A stretch of 34,085 nt of DNA from DATKAB01 sp964542745 (lineage in GTDB: Bacteria; Eisenbacteria; RBG-16-71-46). The stretch covers positions 1 through 34,085 of the forward strand of contig CAZIVR010000030.1 of the NCBI GenBank assembly GCA_964542745.1, read 5' to 3'. The position numbers were made by a program, and so were the translations under genes. Below the pieces are notes generated by a model that was not told the origin of the DNA, did not search any database, and worked only from the letters and a program-made list of their open reading frames with translations. This document shows, piece by piece, positions 31,176 through 34,085 of the stretch (within the stretch, counting starts at the first letter, position 1; each line of letters begins with the position of its first letter).

Positions 31176-32525
31176 TCAGGCCGGCTCCGGCGGGGAACCC
31201 CCCGGCGACGTGGGTGGCGCCGACGGTGCTCGCCTCGCCATGAACGGCAGGCACGCGAGGCACAGCAGCCCGAAGGCCGCGTCGATCCCGAGCGTGACCG
31301 GGTAGCCCCAGCGCGTCGCGGCCTCGCCCTGCCAGCGCGCGCTGTAGGAGATCGCGTAGTTGAGCATCGCCATGTACGCGGTGAACTGCGTGGCCGCCAC
31401 GCGCGCGGTGGTGACGTCCATGAACAGCGCGGTGCGAATCCCGTAGGACAGGCCCTGGAACGCCGAGTAGACGAGCACCATCAGCCAGAACTGCGAGACC
31501 AGCCAGGCCGGGACGACGGGCCGCGCCGGGTCGGTCGGGCTGACCGGCAGGATCCAGCCCGCGCGCTGGAGCTGGAGCGCGAAGATCGCGGTGGGAATGG
31601 ACATGAGGATCACGAAGAGGGCGAGCATGCGGCGGCGCCCGAAGCGGTCGGACAGCCAGCCCCCCGCCACGCAGCCCACCGCCGAGATCACGGCGCTCCA
31701 CAGGCTCAGCGTGCCGAGCTGGGTGTCGGTGAGGCCGAGCTCCACGGCCAGGTTGGACTGCAGGTTGAGCCCGAGCGCGTAGGCGCCGGCGGGAAGCAGC
31801 GCGAAGACCACGCCGACCAGCGCCGCGCGCGATCCGGTGAAGGCGCGGAACGCGTCGCGCACGAAGGCCCCGATCTCGCCGCCCACCACCGCCAGCGCGG
31901 AGCGCCCGTCCGGCGCGCGTTCCGGTTCCTTCGGCTCCCGCAGCGGCAGCGCCACGAACAGGGTGACGAGGCCGATCGCCGCCGCCACGAAGAAGTAGGT
32001 GTTCGAGAACCCCACGAAGGGCGTGAGGAACAGCACGCCCGAGCCGCCGATCGCCTGCCCGAGGTACGCGCCGCCGAACATCAGCCCGTTGGCGAGCCCG
32101 CGCTCGTCCTCGCGGAGCGTGTTGCAGGCCAGCGCGTCGATCGCCACGTCCTGCGCGGCGCCGAACACGTTGTGGACGAAGATGATGGCGGTGAAGACCT
32201 GGAGCTTCGCGCTGAAATCCACGGGCAGCGCGGCGAGCAGCGTGCCCGTCATCAGGAGCTGGGCGCCCACGATCCAGGTGCGGCGCCGGCCGAAGCGCTT
32301 CCACGAGATCGTGTCCACCACCGGGCCGAGCGCCCACTTGAACGCCCAGGGCAGGTAGAGGGAGGCGACGAACGCGCCGATCGCGTCGGGCCCGAGGCCC
32401 TGCCGGCGCATCTGGGCCGCCACCGCCACGGCGGTGAAGCCGAGCGGAATGCCTTCGGTGATGTAGAGGAAGAAGAACGCGGCGAGACGGCCGTTCTTGC
32501 TCGCGAGCAGGTCGGGCAGGCGCAT
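31176..32525 (-). CDS. MFS transporter of the AmpG/PAT-like group
   Basis: A 449-residue inner-membrane protein with ~12 helices. The N-terminal phrase YITEGIPLGFTAVAVAAQMR and the following LPWAFKWALGPVVDTISWKRF-type segment, then the helix-4 stretch NVFGAAQDVAIDALA, are hallmarks of AmpG-like permeases, which import muropeptides for cell-wall recycling in enterobacteria. Motif A-like GGWLSDRFGRRRML lies in the second half. The real substrate here could differ, so I give no gene symbol. The ATG giving MRLPDLLASKNGR was chosen; an upstream TTG would add 13 Arg-rich residues. Neither has a good ribosome site. It is divergent from rluE. Confidence 0.85.
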   Translation of the reverse strand: MRLPDLLASKNGRLAAFFFLYITEGIPLGFTAVAVAAQMRRQGLGPDAIGAFVASLYLPWAFKWALGPVVDTISWKRFGRRRTWIVGAQLLMTGTLLAALPVDFSAKLQVFTAIIFVHNVFGAAQDVAIDALACNTLREDERGLANGLMFGGAYLGQAIGGSGVLFLTPFVGFSNTYFFVAAAIGLVTLFVALPLREPKEPERAPDGRSALAVVGGEIGAFVRDAFRAFTGSRAALVGVVFALLPAGAYALGLNLQSNLAVELGLTDTQLGTLSLWSAVISAVGCVAGGWLSDRFGRRRMLALFVILMSIPTAIFALQLQRAGWILPVSPTDPARPVVPAWLVSQFWLMVLVYSAFQGLSYGIRTALFMDVTTARVAATQFTAYMAMLNYAISYSARWQGEAATRWGYPVTLGIDAAFGLLCLACLPFMARRAPSAPPTSPGGSPPEPA

Positions 32526-32618
32526 GAAGCGGGCAGTGTGGGGGCGGCGCGCCCACCGCGCCAAGGGAAAAATGCCGCGCGCCGCCGCGCCGCCCGCCGG
32601 GCGCGGGCCGGGACGCGC

Positions 32619-32624
32619 TAGACT
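32619..32624 (+). promoter_or_regulatory. -10 element of an apparently leaderless rluE
   Basis: TAGACT inside GGGACGCGCTAGACTCGG, 8 bases before the ATG at 32633. The surrounding sequence is nearly the same as at 18497-18502. Confidence 0.55.
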
Positions 32625-32632
32625 CGGCGGCG

Positions 32633-33217
32633 ATGAGCCGGCTGATCCTCCTCAACAAGCCCTACGGCGTCCTGTGCCAGTTCTCCGACGCGAGCGGGAG
32701 ACCCACGCTCGCCGACTTCGTGCCGGTCGCGGACGTCTACCCCGCGGGACGCCTCGACGCGGACAGCGAGGGGCTGGTGGTGCTCACCGACGACGGCGCG
32801 CTCCAGCACCGCATCACCGATCCGCGCCACAAGCTCCCCAAGACCTACTGGGTGCAGGTCGAGGGCAGTCCCACGCGAGAAGCCCTCGCCGCGCTCCGCG
32901 CCGGCGTCGAGCTGGACGACGGGCGCACGCGCCCGGCGCGCGCGCGGCTGATCGCCGAGCCCCGGCTCTGGCCGCGCGTCCCGCCGATCCGGGTGCGGCG
33001 CGCGATCCCGACGAGCTGGCTCGAGATCACCCTGCGCGAGGGCCGCAACCGCCAGATCCGGCGCATGACCGCCGGCGTCGGCTTCCCCACCCTGCGGCTG
33101 GTGCGCCGCAGCGTCGGGCCGTTCACGCTGGGCGGGCTCGCGCCCGGCGCCTATCGGGAGGCCGCGGTGCCGCGCCAGCTGGCGGGTCCGCGTCACAGCG
33201 CCCGGCGCCCGGCGTAG
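32633..33217 (+). CDS. rluE: RluE-type 23S rRNA pseudouridine synthase
   Basis: A 194-residue enzyme of the RsuA/RluB/E/F family that isomerises uridine in rRNA. The start LILLNKPYGVLCQFS replaces the S4 domain seen in RsuA, as in RluE. The catalytic motif is AGRLDADSEGLVVLT with D42, followed by KTYWVQVEG and the C-terminal LREGRNRQIRRM motif. RluE modifies U2457 of 23S rRNA in E. coli; the same target here is inferred. No ribosome site precedes the ATG; a -10 element 8 nt upstream suggests a leaderless mRNA. The last ~15 residues are basic and not conserved. msrA follows after 62 bp and could be co-transcribed. Confidence 0.92.
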   Translation: MSRLILLNKPYGVLCQFSDASGRPTLADFVPVADVYPAGRLDADSEGLVVLTDDGALQHRITDPRHKLPKTYWVQVEGSPTREALAALRAGVELDDGRTRPARARLIAEPRLWPRVPPIRVRRAIPTSWLEITLREGRNRQIRRMTAGVGFPTLRLVRRSVGPFTLGGLAPGAYREAAVPRQLAGPRHSARRPA

Positions 33218-33279
33218 CCGGGATGCCGACCCCATCGCCCCGCAGGCCGCCGGGGCCCAACCGCACGGGAGGACGCTTC

Positions 33280-33948
33280 ATGCTTCGAATTCGCGCCGTC
33301 GCCTCGACCCTGCTCGGGATCGCCCTGGCCGCTTCCTTCGCGCACGCGGCCGCGTCCGCGCCGTCGGGCGCCGCCCGGGCGAAGGCCGCCTCGCCCGCGG
33401 ACCGCAGCGAGCTCGCGGTCTTCGCGGGCGGCTGCTTCTGGTGCATGGAGACCGCGTACGAGGGCCGCCCCGGCGTGCTCGCGGTGGTCTCGGGCTACAC
33501 CGGGGGCAAGGAGAAGAACCCCACCTACGAGCAGGTCAGCTCGCACGCCACGAGCCACTTCGAGGCGATCGAGGTCCGCTTCGATCCCGGCAAGATCTCC
33601 TACGCCGAACTGCTCGACATCTTCTGGCACAGCATCGACCCGACCCAGGGCGACGGCCAGTTCTGCGACCGCGGGCACCAGTACCGGTCCGCGATCTTCT
33701 GGCGCGGCGAGGCGCAGCGCACCGCGGCCGAGAAGAGCCGGCGCGCGATCGAGGCCTCGGGAGTGCTCAAGCAGCCGATCGTCACCGAGATCCTGCCGGC
33801 CTCGGTGTTCTGGCCGGCCGAGGAGTACCACCAGGATTTCTGGAAGAAGGACCCGGTGCGCTACCGCACGTACCGGCTGGGTTGTGGGCGTGACCAGCGT
33901 CTCGCCAAGATCTGGGGAAAGGCCGCGGCGAAGCCGAGTGCCCACTAG
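33280..33948 (+). CDS. msrA: Exported peptide methionine sulfoxide reductase A
   Basis: A 222-residue enzyme that reduces methionine-S-sulfoxide in oxidised proteins. The active site GGCFWCME carries catalytic C52 and C55, with conserved YTGG, HFEAIEVRFDP, DGQFCDRGHQYRSAIF and PAEEYHQDF later. A resolving-cysteine candidate lies in GCGRDQRLAKIWG near the C-terminus. Unlike cytoplasmic MsrA, it has an N-terminal signal peptide (MLRIRAVASTLLGIALAASF, cleavage near AHA) and a ~20-residue Ala/Ser linker, so it should repair periplasmic or envelope proteins. GGGAGGA lies 6 nt before the ATG. With the AhpD-like protein at 8675 it is a second envelope oxidative-stress enzyme in the window. Confidence 0.95.
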   Translation: MLRIRAVASTLLGIALAASFAHAAASAPSGAARAKAASPADRSELAVFAGGCFWCMETAYEGRPGVLAVVSGYTGGKEKNPTYEQVSSHATSHFEAIEVRFDPGKISYAELLDIFWHSIDPTQGDGQFCDRGHQYRSAIFWRGEAQRTAAEKSRRAIEASGVLKQPIVTEILPASVFWPAEEYHQDFWKKDPVRYRTYRLGCGRDQRLAKIWGKAAAKPSAH

Positions 33949-33970
33949 GCCCGGCCCCGCCGCCTCCGCG

Positions 33971-34085
33971 ATGCGGCGCGTTCATCGGGTCCTGCTCGGA
34001 ATCTTGGGGATGGCGTGGGGTGTGCAGGAGGGCCGGGCATGGATGCCGCGACCGGGCCGAGCACGCCGCCCTTCTGTCCGAACCC
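33971..34085 (+). CDS. Possible start of an exported protein, cut by the window edge
   Basis: An ATG opens a frame without stops to the end of the window (38 codons). The first residues (MRRVHRVLLGILGMAWGVQE) look like a signal peptide, but no ribosome site or -10 is visible and the rest is Arg/Pro-rich. It may not be a gene. Confidence 0.3.
   Translation, partial: MRRVHRVLLGILGMAWGVQEGRAWMPRPGRARRPSVRT

Overview
This 34 kb window is chromosomal DNA of very high GC content, with strong G/C bias at third codon positions. The gene content suggests a Gram-negative bacterium of the FCB superphylum or a neighbour. Candidatus Eisenbacteria (Eiseniibacteriota) is my best guess and Gemmatimonadota an alternative; this is inference from gene style, not a database match. 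Supporting signs are several secreted proteins ending in FlgD/T9SS-like beta-sandwich domains, an ECF sigma factor of the kinase-associated type near a Ser/Thr kinase with TPR repeats, NHL-propeller secreted proteins, and lipoproteins or outer-membrane proteins. I see no prophage, insertion sequence, CRISPR array, tRNA or rRNA.

Layout. Positions 1-862 hold the end of the ATP synthase operon (atpD 3' part, then a short atpC). Positions 951-7495 hold a lectin-like protein with a C-terminal membrane anchor (-), a kinase-TPR protein (+), a FlgD-tailed secreted protein (+), an ECF sigma factor (-) and a small secreted protein (+). This stretch also carries two copies of a ~90 bp element upstream of the two minus-strand genes, and an atpC-derived relic. 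Positions 7620-13252 hold a lipoprotein (-), a periplasmic tandem AhpD-like protein (+), a Gly-rich FlgD-tailed surface protein (+) and an NHL protein (+). Positions 13349-18311 (all -) hold a sigma-like factor overlapping an SLC13/RCK permease gene, an RlpA lipoprotein and a secreted M43 metalloprotease. Positions 18510-24792 hold a flavoprotein (+), an outer-membrane barrel (-), an EAL-HDOD regulator (+), a small membrane protein (+) and an STT3-like GT-C enzyme (+). Positions 24976-34085 hold two large secreted or anchored proteins (+), a TetA-like MFS (-), a second NHL protein (-), an AmpG-like MFS (-), an RluE-type pseudouridine synthase (+), an exported MsrA (+) and a truncated reading frame at the edge.

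The dominant theme is the cell surface. Roughly half of the genes encode exported proteins, and their C-termini fall into at least three classes: FlgD-like domains (four proteins), hydrophobic-plus-arginine anchors (one terminal, one internal), and a short tail W-G-R-x-K-x-x-Y-R at the exact C-terminus of three proteins with unrelated or only partly related folds. The last is the best candidate for something undescribed. Other points worth attention are the duplicated upstream element, the atpC relic with a 44-codon in-frame deletion, apparently leaderless genes, and an internal anchor fused to a signal-peptide-like helix in the 24976 gene.
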